A stretch of 59,308 bases of DNA from SAR92 bacterium BACL16 MAG-120619-bin48 (GCA_001438605.1 LIDE01000020.1:1-59308); one strand, 5' to 3'. Positions 31,044 through 40,980 are shown, counted from the stretch's first letter. Notes: a model not told the origin generated them from the sequence alone. A program made the numbers and translations.

Positions 31044-31676
31044 TTACTCGTATAGATGATGTTGTTGAATGTAGTTGACCACCGCCGCTGGGGTGAGGTA
31101 GTCAATGGCCTCGCCGCGTTTTACTTTATCGCGTATAGAGGTTGATGAAACTGCCAGCATCGTGAGGTCGCAAAGGTGCAGTTTACCAGTGCTGAGCAGT
31201 TTTAGTTGCTGTAAATCGTCGCAGCGGTGTTTTTTTACCCACTCAGCTAAGGCGCCCGTTGTGGGCAACTGGCAGCCTGGCCGCGAAGAGATGATGAGAT
31301 GGCAGAAGTCTGTCAGTTGCTGCCAGTCGCGCCACGTGTCGAGTGTGGCGAGTACATCGAGGCCGATACAGAGGTAGAGCGGGCGGTCTGGCCCAATTTG
31401 TTGGCGCACAGCGCGCAGGGTATCGATGGTGTAGCTTGGACCTTCACGCCGCAGTTCGATATCGTCAGCGACTAATTTGTTATGGTTGGCGATACCTGCT
31501 CGCAGCATAGACAGACGATGCTCAGCGGATACTGAGGGGGATTGACGATGTGGCGGCAAGGCGCAGGGCACCATGCGCAAGCTATCGACTTGCAGGAGTT
31601 CGGCCAGTTCTATAGCAATGCGCAAATGACCGATATGCACTGGGTTAAAGGTGCCTCCAAATAACGCCACAGACAT
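31044..31676 (-). CDS. nadD: Nicotinate-nucleotide adenylyltransferase
   Basis: Adenylates nicotinate mononucleotide in NAD synthesis. The 210 residues have the nucleotidyltransferase motif GGTFNPVHIGHLRIA at the N-terminus and SSTSIRDKVKRG near the C-terminus. It starts one base after the proA stop, so the two are coupled. Confidence 0.95.
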   Translation of the reverse strand: MSVALFGGTFNPVHIGHLRIAIELAELLQVDSLRMVPCALPPHRQSPSVSAEHRLSMLRAGIANHNKLVADDIELRREGPSYTIDTLRAVRQQIGPDRPLYLCIGLDVLATLDTWRDWQQLTDFCHLIISSRPGCQLPTTGALAEWVKKHRCDDLQQLKLLSTGKLHLCDLTMLAVSSTSIRDKVKRGEAIDYLTPAAVVNYIQQHHLYE

Positions 31677-31677
31677 A

Positions 31678-32949
31678 TTAAAGCCTTATCTGCCCATCGC
31701 CGTAGACAACCCACTTCTGACTGGTCAGTCCTTCCAGTCCGACGGGCCCGCGGGCATGTATTTTGTCTGTTGAGATGCCAATTTCGGCGCCCAAGCCGTA
31801 CTCGAAGCCATCGGCAAAGCGTGTTGATGCGTTCACCATGACGGAACTGGAATCCACTTGCCGCATAAACTGCGCGGCACGGTCAGCGTCTTCGGTGACA
31901 ATCGCATCGGTGTGCTTAGAGCTGTAGTGATTGATGTGCGCAATCGCTTGCTCAAGCCCAGCGACAATTTTAATGGATAAAATCGGCGCCAAGTATTCCT
32001 CGTACCAGTCTTCCTCGCGAGCAGGTTTAGCGGCCTTAATAAGTGCACAGGTTTTTTCGCAGCCGCGCAGCTCCACGCCGTGCTCGGCGTAGCGGGCGGC
32101 CAGCGCAGGCAGCACGCTGGCGGCAACAGATTCTGCCACTAATAGCGATTCCATGGCGTTACAGACGCCGTAGCGATGTGTCTTGGCGTTCACGGCGATG
32201 GCTATAGCTTTGTTTAAGTCGGCCTTGTCGTCGATATAGACATGGCAGTTGCCGTCCAAATGTTTGATCACAGGGACGCGCGCCTCTGCGCTAATGCGCG
32301 CAATCAGACTTTTCCCGCCGCGGGGCACAATGACATCAACATACTCGGTCATGGTGATGAGCTCGCCGACGGCTGCGCGGTCAGTGGTATCGATAATTTG
32401 GACCACGGATTCGGGTAGGCCCGCGGTGGCGAGCCCTTGCGCAATGGCTGTGGCGATGGCTCGATTTGATTCGATTGCCTCGCTACCGCCGCGCAAAATG
32501 GTGGCATTGCCTGACTTTAAACAGAGGCTTGCAGCGTCGATTGTGACATTGGGGCGCGATTCATAAATGATTCCGACCACGCCGAGGGGTACCCGCATCT
32601 TGCCGAGTTTAATTCCGCTGGGACGATCCTGCAGATCGGTGATATTGCCAATAGGGTCGGGCAGCTCAGCGACCTGCTTTAGGCCGTCAATCATGGCGCT
32701 AATGCGCTCGGGGGTGAGTTCCAGTCGATCGAGCAGCGCGTCATCAAGGCCATTGGCGCGGCCATTTTGCATATCGATGGCATTCGCCGCTAGCAGCGCG
32801 TTGTGATTGCTCTGCAGTGCCTCTGCAATGGCATGCAGGGCCTGATTTTTGAGCGCGGTATCGGCAGCAGCAATAATCTGAGATGCCTCACGAGCACGCA
32901 AGCCAACTGTCTGCATGTAGTTTTTAATGGTCATAGCAATTCGTCGCAT
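31678..32949 (-). CDS. proA: Gamma-glutamyl phosphate reductase
   Basis: Second step of proline synthesis, reducing glutamyl 5-phosphate with NADPH. 423 residues as drawn, an aldehyde-dehydrogenase fold. The catalytic cysteine is in [30 protein letters not shown] and [14 protein letters not shown] are cofactor-site motifs. An ATG at 32934 ([11 protein letters not shown]) is an equally likely start, five codons in; neither has a strong ribosome binding site. proB is not adjacent. It leads the nadD-rsfS-rlmH run. Confidence 0.95.
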   Translation of the reverse strand: MRRIAMTIKNYMQTVGLRAREASQIIAAADTALKNQALHAIAEALQSNHNALLAANAIDMQNGRANGLDDALLDRLELTPERISAMIDGLKQVAELPDPIGNITDLQDRPSGIKLGKMRVPLGVVGIIYESRPNVTIDAASLCLKSGNATILRGGSEAIESNRAIATAIAQGLATAGLPESVVQIIDTTDRAAVGELITMTEYVDVIVPRGGKSLIARISAEARVPVIKHLDGNCHVYIDDKADLNKAIAIAVNAKTHRYGVCNAMESLLVAESVAASVLPALAARYAEHGVELRGCEKTCALIKAAKPAREEDWYEEYLAPILSIKIVAGLEQAIAHINHYSSKHTDAIVTEDADRAAQFMRQVDSSSVMVNASTRFADGFEYGLGAEIGISTDKIHARGPVGLEGLTSQKWVVYGDGQIRL

Positions 32950-33106
32950 CTAGTCTTTACAAATTCAGGCCGCATTATACGGTTAGGCTAACCATAATGC
33001 CTGCCTTTAAATGCAGTTGCTGATGGGTGCTCATAGTCGTAGAGCCGACGCGCCTGCCGCTGGAGTGGCAGACCCTGGTGACAGTTGCGCCATTTGCAGG
33101 GGGGTG

Positions 33107-34126
33107 TTAGCGCGACAAATACTGTCCGGCCAGCTCAGCCAAGGCTTCGATATGCAATGGATCATCATTCAAGCAGGGTATGTAGTGGAACTCTTGGCCA
33201 CCCGCATCGAGAAAAATATGCCGCGCCTCAACATTAATTTCCTCAATGGTCTCCAGACAATCTGACGAAAATCCAGGACAGATAATCGCAATATGGTTTA
33301 TCCCTTCGCTCGGCATGGCTTCCACAGTTTTGTCGGTGTAGGGCTGCAGCCAAGGCTCGCGACCAAAGCGCGACTGGAAGGTGGTCATAATTTTATCTTC
33401 TGCAAGGCCCATGCGCTCGCGCACCAGTCTCGTGGTTTGATGGCAGAAGCAGTGGTAGGGATCACCTTTGTTGAGGTAGCTTTGCGGCGTGCCATGGTAG
33501 GAGAAAACCAATTTATCGGGCTCACCATGAGCAGCAATATGGCGGCGAATACTGTCGCACAGTGCATCGATATAGCCGGTGGATTGCTGGTAACCTCCGA
33601 TAAAATGCAGTTCCGGCACCCAGCGTGTTTTGGTAAACGTTTGCGCCACAGCATCAAAGGTTGAGCCGGTAGTCGCGCCTGAGTACTGCGGATACAGGGG
33701 CAAAACAGTAATGTCGCGGACATTCTGTGCCGTGAGTTCGGCGATCGCAGATTCAATCGACGGGTTTCCATAACGCATGCCCAAAACCACGGGAACATCC
33801 TCGCCAAATTTTTGATCGAGAATTTTTTTAACGCCGGCAACCTGCGCTCGGCAGTTAATCAGCAGTGGCGAACCACCCTCAGCCCATACGCTCGCATAGA
33901 GTTTGGCGGAACGGCGCGGGCGAATACGCAAAATAATTAGATTGAGAATCATCCACCACAGCAAGCGCGGCACTTCCACCACGCGCGGGTCGCTCAAGAA
34001 CTCTTTGAGGTAGCGGCGCAGCTCGGCCGTGCGCGGCGCATCGGGCGTTCCCAAATTACACAGCAGCACACCGCGGCGCGGCGAGGGTCCTTTGTGGTCG
34101 TACTCGGTTTGGCCTTGGTACTTCAT
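33107..34126 (-). CDS. hemH: Ferrochelatase
   Basis: Inserts ferrous iron into protoporphyrin IX, the last step of heme b synthesis. 339 residues. Motifs include GVLLCNLGTPDAP, LPLYPQYSGATTGS, the metal-site histidine in FSYHGTPQSYL, and CPGFSSDCLETIEEI. It is monocistronic on the minus strand, with an ATG preceded by AGGAGC. Confidence 0.96.
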   Translation of the reverse strand: MKYQGQTEYDHKGPSPRRGVLLCNLGTPDAPRTAELRRYLKEFLSDPRVVEVPRLLWWMILNLIILRIRPRRSAKLYASVWAEGGSPLLINCRAQVAGVKKILDQKFGEDVPVVLGMRYGNPSIESAIAELTAQNVRDITVLPLYPQYSGATTGSTFDAVAQTFTKTRWVPELHFIGGYQQSTGYIDALCDSIRRHIAAHGEPDKLVFSYHGTPQSYLNKGDPYHCFCHQTTRLVRERMGLAEDKIMTTFQSRFGREPWLQPYTDKTVEAMPSEGINHIAIICPGFSSDCLETIEEINVEARHIFLDAGGQEFHYIPCLNDDPLHIEALAELAGQYLSR

Positions 34127-34537
34127 GAAAAGCTCCTGAAATCGGGTTGCACTGGCTGAGATGCGCGAAAGGCTGAGACGATACTGTAAGCCGTTCGGTT
34201 AGCCAAATTTTATTCAATCGGGACTATACGCCGATGGCGGCTCGAGAGATTGGTTTTGGCTCTGCCAATCACTGATAAAACCCGTGATAGGGGCGCCTAG
34301 GATCAGAAAATCGCAAGAGATCTCCGGAGTAGAGATTGATGGCAAAGGGGCTTTAGGCTTAAAGGATATGTAGCGCTCTGCAATATATCCATAAAGTCCT
34401 ATATTAGGTACATAAATAGGTAAAAAACCACTTAATGTCGCCAGTATAGCCCTTAATAATTTGTTTGATGAACACAATAAAAACCAAGAAACCTTTGGCG
34501 ACCCGCTTGGCTACGATGCTGAGACAGTAGGGAATAA
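34127..34537. other. AT-rich intergenic stretch
   Basis: Between hemH and the small broken ORF. The base composition is visibly more AT-rich than the flanks. A minus-strand 87-codon frame (34214-34477) has one hydrophobic stretch but no recognisable family and no good ribosome binding site, so I do not call it. A short direct repeat GGCTGAGA occurs twice near 34151-34178. Otherwise nothing is seen. Confidence 0.5.
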
Positions 34538-34769
34538 ATGAGTAAACAGTCACTGCATGAGTCTCAATGGAAAAAGGGACAATTTTAGTCGTGCCGATTT
34601 TTACAGCTTAGAAAAGTTAAGTCCCTTGTTTAGCAAAAGAAAGATTGACGACACCCTCGACGCCACGATCGAGCAGGTGTCAAGTTGGCGACAACTCGCT
34701 AACGAGTGGGAAGTACCTAAAACATTGCAAGAAGAAATTAACAGCAATCTGCGGCTTAGTCTCCCGTAA
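34538..34769 (+). pseudogene. Small ORF apparently broken by one extra T
   Basis: ATG 34538 has a good ribosome binding site (TAGGGAA) and reads MSKQSLHESQWKKGQF, then meets TAG at a TTTTAG run near 34584-34588. Removing one T continues into the frame open to 34769: SRADFYSLEKLSPLFSK, then an Asp/Glu-rich helical stretch ending NLRLSLP. The joined product would be about 77 residues, hydrophilic, of unknown family. Alternatively translation begins at ATG 34557 in the second frame (70 residues). Frameshift mutation, programmed slippage and sequencing error cannot be separated here. Confidence 0.45.
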
Positions 34770-34807
34770 CGTAATGCCCCGTAACGTAATGTCGCGTAAC
34801 TTAATAG
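34763..34807. repeat. Three 15-bp tandem repeats
   Basis: The unit CCCGTAACGTAATGC at 34763-34777 recurs at 34778-34792 with one change and at 34793-34807 with four. The first copy includes the stop codon of the small ORF. No function is recognised. Confidence 0.85.
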
Positions 34808-34923
34808 AGCGCACATAAACAGCAGACTTGATCGCGAAGCACAGACACAGGCCTACCTTTTCTGCAACTTGCAATGGTCAATAAAGCCCCTCGGCCGCGT
34901 CTGCGACAGGCGAGGTAAAACCC

Positions 34924-34980
34924 CTAACATCAGCAAGAGGCATGGCATATAATGCGCGGCTTCTCTGCGGCAGGCCGCAG
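34924..34980 (+). promoter_or_regulatory. Likely prfC promoter and leader hairpin
   Basis: A perfect -10 TATAAT is at 34948-34953, with CTAACA (4 of 6 to consensus) 18 bases upstream at 34924-34929. The early transcript would carry the hairpin CTGCGG (34965-34970) with CCGCAG (34975-34980). The prfC GTG is at 35023. Confidence 0.6.
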
Positions 34981-35022
34981 ACGGTATGAATATAAATTTC
35001 AGTACAAAATAGGGTAGTCAGC

Positions 35023-36609
35023 GTGTCAGATAGCAATTTTCTTCAACAAATTCAGAAGCGTAGAACCTTCGCTATCATCTCGCACCCGGACGCGGGCAAG
35101 ACTACCATCACAGAAAAGTTATTGCTGCTCGGCAATTTGATTCAAGTGGCCGGTACCGTTAAGGGTCGCAAAAGCGACCGCCACGCGACCTCAGACTGGA
35201 TGGCGATGGAGAAAGAGCGGGGCATTTCTGTAACCTCGTCAGTGATGCAGTTCCCCTATCATGATTGCATGGTCAACTTGCTCGATACCCCAGGTCACGA
35301 AGATTTTTCGGAGGATACCTACCGCACTCTCACCGCCGTGGACTCCTCCTTAATGGTCATTGACGGCGCCAAAGGTGTTGAAGATAGAACCATTAAGTTG
35401 ATGGAAGTTTGTCGGCTGCGTGACACGCCGATCTTTGCTTTTGTCAACAAAATGGACCGTGAAATTCGCGAGCCGATAGAGTTGCTCGATGAAATAGAAG
35501 CAGTGCTAAAAATTAAGGCCGCGCCGATAAATTGGCCGATTGGTATGGGTCGAGGCTTTCGCGGAGTTTACAACCTCTACACCGACACCATCCACGTCTA
35601 TGTGCAAGGCAAGGGTCACACACTCATGGATGATATTCAGATTAAAGGCTTAGACTCACCTGAAGCGCGCGCGGCCCTTGGGTCCTATGCCGCCGACGTC
35701 CTCGATGAGCTGGAGCTGGTAAAAGGGGCCACCCACGCCTTCGACATGGAGGAGTTTTTAACCGGCCGTATGACGCCTGTTTTCTTTGGCACGGCGCTGG
35801 GGAATTTCGGCGTGCGTGAGATGCTAGATGACTTTGTGCGTTGGGCACCGCAGCCGCAGGCGCGTGAAACCGCCAACCGCGAGGTGGTTGCCAGCGAGCA
35901 AAACTTTAGTGGCTTTGTATTTAAAATTCAGGCCAATATGGACCCCAAACACCGCGATCGCATTGCGTTTTTGCGCATCTGTTCGGGTAAGTACACGCGC
36001 GGAATGAAGATGCATCATGTGCGCACGGGCAAGTCTGTGCGCATCGCAGACGCCTTTAGTTTTAAAGCGGGCGAGCGCATTTCGCTCGAAGAAGCGGTGG
36101 CGGGCGATATTATTGGTCTGCACAACCATGGTTCGATTCAAATCGGCGACGCATTTACCGAAGGGGAAGATCTCAAGTTCACCGGCATTCCACACTTTGC
36201 CCCCGAACTGTTTAAGCGCATTCGACTCACCGACCCTCTCAAAGCCAAGCAGCTGCAAAACGGTATTCGGCAGCTGTCGGAAGAGGGCAGCACGCAGGTA
36301 TTTTTCCCCTTTCGCAATAACGATATTATCGTTGGCGCGGTGGGCCAATTGCAGTTTGAAGTGGTCGCCTATCGACTTCGCGAGGAGTACGGTGTAGACG
36401 CGATTTATGAAGCGGTAAATGTGCATTCTGCCCGCTGGGTTGACTCAAAAGACAGCAAAAAATTAGAGTCCTTCAAAGACAAAACACAAGATAACTTAGC
36501 TGTGGACGGCGGTGGGCATTTAACCTATCTTGCTCCGACGCGAGTCAACCTATCACTGGCGGAAGAGCGCTACCCCGAGGTTGTGTTTAGAGCAACTCGA
36601 GAACATTAA
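35023..36609 (+). CDS. prfC: Peptide chain release factor 3
   Basis: A translational GTPase that recycles RF1/RF2 from ribosomes after termination. 528 residues. G-domain motifs are [15 protein letters not shown] (G1), [14 protein letters not shown] (G3) and FVNKMDRE (G4), followed by the RF3-type domains II and III. It begins at GTG 35023, and the family length is normal. Confidence 0.97.
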   Translation: MSDSNFLQQIQKRRTFAIISHPDAGKTTITEKLLLLGNLIQVAGTVKGRKSDRHATSDWMAMEKERGISVTSSVMQFPYHDCMVNLLDTPGHEDFSEDTYRTLTAVDSSLMVIDGAKGVEDRTIKLMEVCRLRDTPIFAFVNKMDREIREPIELLDEIEAVLKIKAAPINWPIGMGRGFRGVYNLYTDTIHVYVQGKGHTLMDDIQIKGLDSPEARAALGSYAADVLDELELVKGATHAFDMEEFLTGRMTPVFFGTALGNFGVREMLDDFVRWAPQPQARETANREVVASEQNFSGFVFKIQANMDPKHRDRIAFLRICSGKYTRGMKMHHVRTGKSVRIADAFSFKAGERISLEEAVAGDIIGLHNHGSIQIGDAFTEGEDLKFTGIPHFAPELFKRIRLTDPLKAKQLQNGIRQLSEEGSTQVFFPFRNNDIIVGAVGQLQFEVVAYRLREEYGVDAIYEAVNVHSARWVDSKDSKKLESFKDKTQDNLAVDGGGHLTYLAPTRVNLSLAEERYPEVVFRATREH

Positions 36610-36651
36610 TTCGAACATGATCCTTGATAAGAAAAATAGAAAGAGGGTGTT

Positions 36652-37257
36652 ATGACTAAGAAGCAAGTCAGTGTTAGCCAAGATCAGACACCAGTGCATC
36701 TGCGCGCCAATCGCAGTGCCTTTGCCCAGTGGTTTGGTCGCACGGTGCTCGATGTTTTTGGCTGGCGCGTTGTGGGTGAACTGCCAAATTTGGAGCGCGT
36801 GTTGGTCATTGGTGCCCCGCACACCTCGAATTGGGATTTTGTCTATGCGATGGCTGCGATTTTGGGTTTAAACCTGAAACTGCGATGGCTCGGTAAGCAC
36901 ACCATTTTCAAATTTGGTGTGACTTGGTTTATGAACTGGCTGGGTGGTATCCCCGTCAATCGTGGCAAGCCAGAGTCGATTGTAGAGAATGTTGCCCGTC
37001 TGGTTGAGCGCGACAAAGGTATTATTATCGGCATAGCGCCTGAAGGCACGCGCAAGAAAGTTGAAAAGTGGAAAACAGGCTTTTTGCGTATTTCTACAGC
37101 CCTCGATTGTCCGCTTTTTCTGGTGGGTTTAGATTTCCCGAACAAACTTATCGTGCTTGATCAGCTGTTTTACCCGACCGGCGATAACGACGCGGATATC
37201 GCCACACTCAAGGCCTTTTATGGTAAATACACAGGCAAATATCCCGACCAGTTTTAA
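36652..37257 (+). CDS. PlsC-like 1-acylglycerol-3-phosphate acyltransferase family protein
   Basis: A 201-residue acyltransferase-fold protein. The catalytic H-x4-D motif appears as HTSNWD (about residues 48-53), with the binding motifs GGIPVNRG and APEGTRKK. It is shorter than PlsC and has no strong membrane helix, as in a PlsC-related group often annotated as lysophospholipid acyltransferase-like. The exact acyl acceptor is unknown. It follows prfC by 42 bases, with GAGGGTG before the ATG. Confidence 0.82.
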   Translation: MTKKQVSVSQDQTPVHLRANRSAFAQWFGRTVLDVFGWRVVGELPNLERVLVIGAPHTSNWDFVYAMAAILGLNLKLRWLGKHTIFKFGVTWFMNWLGGIPVNRGKPESIVENVARLVERDKGIIIGIAPEGTRKKVEKWKTGFLRISTALDCPLFLVGLDFPNKLIVLDQLFYPTGDNDADIATLKAFYGKYTGKYPDQF

Positions 37258-37335
37258 ATGCCGGGCCGCTGCGGAACGATTCGGATTAGCGCAATTTCTC
37301 TGGTTGTTTGAGCGCTCTTTTTATAAGCTCTTGCT

Positions 37336-37695
37336 ATGACCTTTATCGTTACAGTAGTACTTACTTTTCTTTTAATCTGTGCCGCGCTGCTGGTGTTTCA
37401 CTATGCAGGTGTGCCGGTTTATCGTGTCGATGCGACCAACGTGCAGGTGCTTTTGCAGTCGGTCCTGAATGAAACGGCCACCGAAGATGACTGGGACGTG
37501 TTTATCGCTGTCCCTATCCACAGCGACCCAGAGTTGGATAAAATACGTCTTCACTGCGCGGCGCTGGCGGCCCATGATATGGCAGTTCGCCAACAGCGGA
37601 TTCAATTTTCCGCCAGTGGGCGCAAACAAATTGAAGCTATGCTGAATGAAATAAAGACTAAATTATTGACACAGACGGAGCAAAATCATGACTGA
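37336..37695 (+). CDS. Small membrane-anchored protein, unknown
   Basis: 119 residues with one N-terminal transmembrane helix (about 3-23) and a soluble alpha/beta tail (WDVFIAVPIHSDPELDKIR) predicted to stay on one face of the membrane. No family is recognised. Its stop overlaps the start of the downstream transporter gene by eight bases, so the two are co-translated. Confidence 0.65.
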   Translation: MTFIVTVVLTFLLICAALLVFHYAGVPVYRVDATNVQVLLQSVLNETATEDDWDVFIAVPIHSDPELDKIRLHCAALAAHDMAVRQQRIQFSASGRKQIEAMLNEIKTKLLTQTEQNHD

Positions 37696-38782
37696 AAACA
37701 CATCACCGATTGCCCGATTTTTGGTTGTCTCCGCCGCATTTGTTATCGTTGTCTCGGGATTAAAAATGGCGGGTTCTCTGCTGGTCCCGTTCTTGTTGGC
37801 GGTTTTTATCGCCATGATTGTATCGCCGCTACTCAACGCATTAAAAAATCGTGGCATGCCCGGCGGTATATCTATCCTTGTGATTGTGTTGCTTATTCTT
37901 CTTGTTGGACTTGGCTTAATGGCCGTTGTTGGTTCCTCCGTCGACGATTTTCGTCAAGATATACCACTTTATTCGGCAAAACTGTCAGTCATGAGCGACA
38001 GCGCTCAACAGTGGCTGACTGCGCACGGCATTGAAATCGATCGGCAGCAGTGGCAGGCAAGTTTTGATCCGAGTGTGGTCATGTCGTTAGCGGGCAGTAC
38101 TTTAGCCTCGTTTGGCGGCGTGATGACCAATGCCGTGATGATCTTACTGACCGTTATTTTTATCTTGGCGGAAAACGTTGGTTTCAGCGAAAAGCTGCGG
38201 TTAGCGCGAGGAAAAGAGGCGTCACACACCTGGTTAAAGACGTTTTCTGAAAGCGTTAACAGTTATCTTGCGATTAAAACCGGCATCAGCTTGATCACCG
38301 GTGTGCTCATATTTCTTTGGTTGACTATTTTAGGCGTCGATTACGCTGTTCTCTGGGGATTGGTCGCATTTCTACTGAACTTCGTCCCTAACGTTGGCTC
38401 CATTATCGCAGCAGTTCCCCCAGTGTTATTGGCAGCGGTGCAATTGGATCTCTTTACCGCCAGTCTCACCTTGGCCGGATTTGTCGCTGTCAATTTAGTG
38501 ATGGGCAATGTTGTTGAGCCGCGCTGGATGGGGAAAGGGTTAAATCTGTCGCCGCTGGTCGTATTTGTCTCTTTGGTGCTTTGGGGCTGGGTACTCGGGC
38601 CTGTGGGTATGCTGCTCTCCATTCCGCTGACAATTATGATCAAAATCGCTTTAGAGAATCAGCCAGAGACCCGCTGGATTGGTGTGCTGCTGGGGTCGGG
38701 ACAGGCGCTTGAATCATTTGATGTCACGCATCGGAAAGATGGTGCCGTCGAACTGCCTGCAGGCGAAAAGGCCTCTGAGTAA
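37688..38782 (+). CDS. AI-2E family (TqsA/PerM) transporter
   Basis: A 364-residue polytopic inner-membrane protein of the AI-2E transporter-like family. It has about seven transmembrane helices, a central cytosolic/periplasmic segment between the first and second groups, and the family region FVPNVGSIIAAVPPVLLA and NVVEPRWMGKGLNLSPLVVF. Members export autoinducer-2, or act in ion or organic-acid transport; the substrate here is unknown. It is coupled to the preceding small membrane-protein gene. Confidence 0.9.
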   Translation: MTENTSPIARFLVVSAAFVIVVSGLKMAGSLLVPFLLAVFIAMIVSPLLNALKNRGMPGGISILVIVLLILLVGLGLMAVVGSSVDDFRQDIPLYSAKLSVMSDSAQQWLTAHGIEIDRQQWQASFDPSVVMSLAGSTLASFGGVMTNAVMILLTVIFILAENVGFSEKLRLARGKEASHTWLKTFSESVNSYLAIKTGISLITGVLIFLWLTILGVDYAVLWGLVAFLLNFVPNVGSIIAAVPPVLLAAVQLDLFTASLTLAGFVAVNLVMGNVVEPRWMGKGLNLSPLVVFVSLVLWGWVLGPVGMLLSIPLTIMIKIALENQPETRWIGVLLGSGQALESFDVTHRKDGAVELPAGEKASE

Positions 38783-38994
38783 GGATTGTCGCGGCCCATT
38801 CCTTCTCAATTGGATAACCACGCGAAATTTTTAAAAAACCAAAATGCGTACTAGCTCAGTGGATTTTTGTCGACAGAAGCCATTGCAGGCAGTCACCACC
38901 GCTCAGCGATATGGCATTTCGTAAACCATTCGGCAACAAGCAAAAATCTCACCTACTATTAAAGCCGAACTAAACGGATTTAATAAGGGTAAAC

Positions 38995-40122
38995 ATGAGG
39001 TTTAAAATAATTGCGGCTTTGTCGCTTGTGCTCAATTTAGGGCTGCTAACGCATATTTTCGCGGGCCAATCTTTGACCGACTCTACAGTCGATAACCGAA
39101 TAGGGTTATCAGACCAGACCACCCAATCTCTCAGCCCATCGCAGCGCGACCAAGTATTTATCGATCAGCTCGTCGGCAGAGGATTGGACTCACATCAGGT
39201 CAACCTCCTAGTGTTTGACAAGCTCCAAACCGAACTTTTGGGAGTGCAGACGGACAATGACAGCTACTGGCTACCGACAAGTTCCAGCGACAATGCCGCC
39301 TCACTGCAGCAACAGCTAAAGGCTGAAAGGGCACTGCGACTGAGGTTGACAGCGTTATTGGGAGAGCAGGCACGCTATGCACTGGCCTTCCAGCAGGTCT
39401 TTAGGCCGTTCGCGTCACAGATGGACTTCCTGACCTCGGAAGATCAAATAGCACTTCGAGAAAGCCAACTTCAGCAACAGATTAGCGTCCTAAGCAACAG
39501 CGAGCCAGGCTCAGAGGGCTCTCCGACCGCCGCTGGGCTGTCACTGCAAGCCTTTTCCGGCGTGCTGCACGAGCAGTCGATCAGCGAAATACTGGGCCCA
39601 GACGAGACATTTGAGTACAGTCTTCGCTACTCCCCCTTGGCCGACCAGCTTCGTTTGAGTGGCGTAGTGTTTACTGAACCCGCATTTCGTCAGGTCTACG
39701 GCATACTGGCAAAGACTCAGAACTCTGCGCAACTGGGCAAGCCCAACCCGCAAGCACTCATTGATCAGCGCAACCAGTTGACCCAACTTTTGGGAAAAAA
39801 TAATACAGTTAAGGTACTGGCTGCACTGGACAAACGCTTTAAAAACTTGCAGATCGCCGGGCAAGACTACGATTTAACTCAAGAACAGCTTTTGGCTGCC
39901 TATGAAATTATTTCTGACAGTGAGATGGCAATGATTGAGGGCTATTTTGTCCGCAAGATAAACGCTGAAGAGGGCATTAATTTGATTCGAATCGCTGCGC
40001 GCAACCGAGAATCGCAGCTGATAAATCATTTCGGAGAAGATGTGGCGCGAGAGTTAATGGCCAAGTTTAGTCGTGGTTATAGCGCTGGGATAAGCGCGGA
40101 TGGAATTGTCTCGCGACAATAG
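38995..40122 (+). CDS. Secreted alpha-helical protein, unknown function
   Basis: 375 residues with an N-terminal signal peptide (about 1-24). The mature part is hydrophilic and helical, with two similar modules: one around ISEILGPDETFEYSLRYS to VFTEPAFRQVYGI, the other around LTQLLGKNNTVKVLAAL to LTQEQLLAAYEI. This 'LG..x..Y/L..(10-20)..T..x....Y.I' pattern I also associate with uncharacterised proteins of other phyla, but no function is known to me. It is monocistronic, 212 bases after the transporter. Confidence 0.7.
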   Translation: MRFKIIAALSLVLNLGLLTHIFAGQSLTDSTVDNRIGLSDQTTQSLSPSQRDQVFIDQLVGRGLDSHQVNLLVFDKLQTELLGVQTDNDSYWLPTSSSDNAASLQQQLKAERALRLRLTALLGEQARYALAFQQVFRPFASQMDFLTSEDQIALRESQLQQQISVLSNSEPGSEGSPTAAGLSLQAFSGVLHEQSISEILGPDETFEYSLRYSPLADQLRLSGVVFTEPAFRQVYGILAKTQNSAQLGKPNPQALIDQRNQLTQLLGKNNTVKVLAALDKRFKNLQIAGQDYDLTQEQLLAAYEIISDSEMAMIEGYFVRKINAEEGINLIRIAARNRESQLINHFGEDVARELMAKFSRGYSAGISADGIVSRQ

Positions 40123-40210
40123 TGAAATTGTATTGGGCATTTTTTGGGCTACCTGTAAAATGTCGCCGATAACAAAGTGATATTGTCGATTTTAAACAGG
40201 AGTTTGACGC

Positions 40211-40831
40211 TTGAAGAAATTAACCCATCTTTTTGAACGAAATGTTGCTTGGGCCAATGAGATCAAGGAGAAAGATCCTGATTTTTTTGCCCAGCTATCC
40301 AAGCAGCAAGCCCCAGAGTATCTATGGATCGGCTGTTCTGACAGCCGCGTGCCAGCGAACCAGATAGTTGCGCTGCCTCCCGGTGAGGTCTTCGTGCATC
40401 GGAATATAGCCAACGTTGTTGTTCACACCGATTTAAATTGCCTCTCAGTCATTCAATTCGCTGTCGATGTCCTAAAGGTGAAACATATTGTCGTTTGCGG
40501 CCACTACGGTTGCGGTGGCATTAAAGCAGCGATGAATAACGAAGAGCATGGTTTGATTGATAACTGGTTGCGTCACATTAAAGATGTTGACCGTTTTCAC
40601 ACTGAAGAGCTGGATGCGTTAGAGCATCATGATCGCTTGAACAGACTCTGCGAACTCAATGTTCTTGAGCAAGCCGCCAACGTCTGTAATACCAGTGTGG
40701 TGCAAAATGCTTGGAAAAATGGCGCCGATCTATCAGTGCATGCGTGGATCTACAGCATTAAGAATGGGCTATTAAGAGATCTAAATCTGTCAGTGTCATC
40801 TTGCAAAGAGCTAGAAGAGAAGACCGCCTAA
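40211..40831 (+). CDS. can: Beta-class carbonic anhydrase
   Basis: Interconverts CO2 and bicarbonate. 206 residues. Zinc ligands are Cys42 and Asp44 (WIGCSDSRVPANQI), His98 and Cys101 (CGHYGCGGI). The start is TTG 40211, with AGGAG 8 bases upstream. Length and motifs match the Can enzymes of gammaproteobacteria. Confidence 0.96.
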   Translation: MKKLTHLFERNVAWANEIKEKDPDFFAQLSKQQAPEYLWIGCSDSRVPANQIVALPPGEVFVHRNIANVVVHTDLNCLSVIQFAVDVLKVKHIVVCGHYGCGGIKAAMNNEEHGLIDNWLRHIKDVDRFHTEELDALEHHDRLNRLCELNVLEQAANVCNTSVVQNAWKNGADLSVHAWIYSIKNGLLRDLNLSVSSCKELEEKTA

Positions 40832-40916
40832 ACAGCCTTTTTTTCCTCGTCAATGGGTCCAGAAATGCTCTTTGCCACTGTCGCCGAGAGCATTCTCCTT
40901 ACTTCATCCTTCCAAC

Positions 40917-40980
40917 AAGAGTGCGTGCACAAAAAAGCCCCAGTGTTAACTGAGGCTTAAATGTGGTGCCCGGTCTCGGA
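40917..40980 (-). repeat. Duplicate of tRNA-Phe 3' end plus terminator, copy A
   Basis: A 64-base sequence that matches 41085-41148 with two mismatches, 168 bases away. On the minus strand it holds the last 17 bases of tRNA-Phe including CCA, then the terminator hairpin (AGCCTCAGT with ACTGGGGCT, T6). It has no tRNA body. Confidence 0.93.

Noticed and set aside
34214-34477. Minus-strand 87-codon frame in the AT-rich gap
   Set aside because: No family resemblance, no good ribosome binding site, composition like non-coding AT-rich DNA.
34601-34816. Minus-strand 71-codon frame over the 15-bp repeats
   Set aside because: Its repetitive LRYG peptide merely reflects the tandem repeats; opposite strand of the small ORF.
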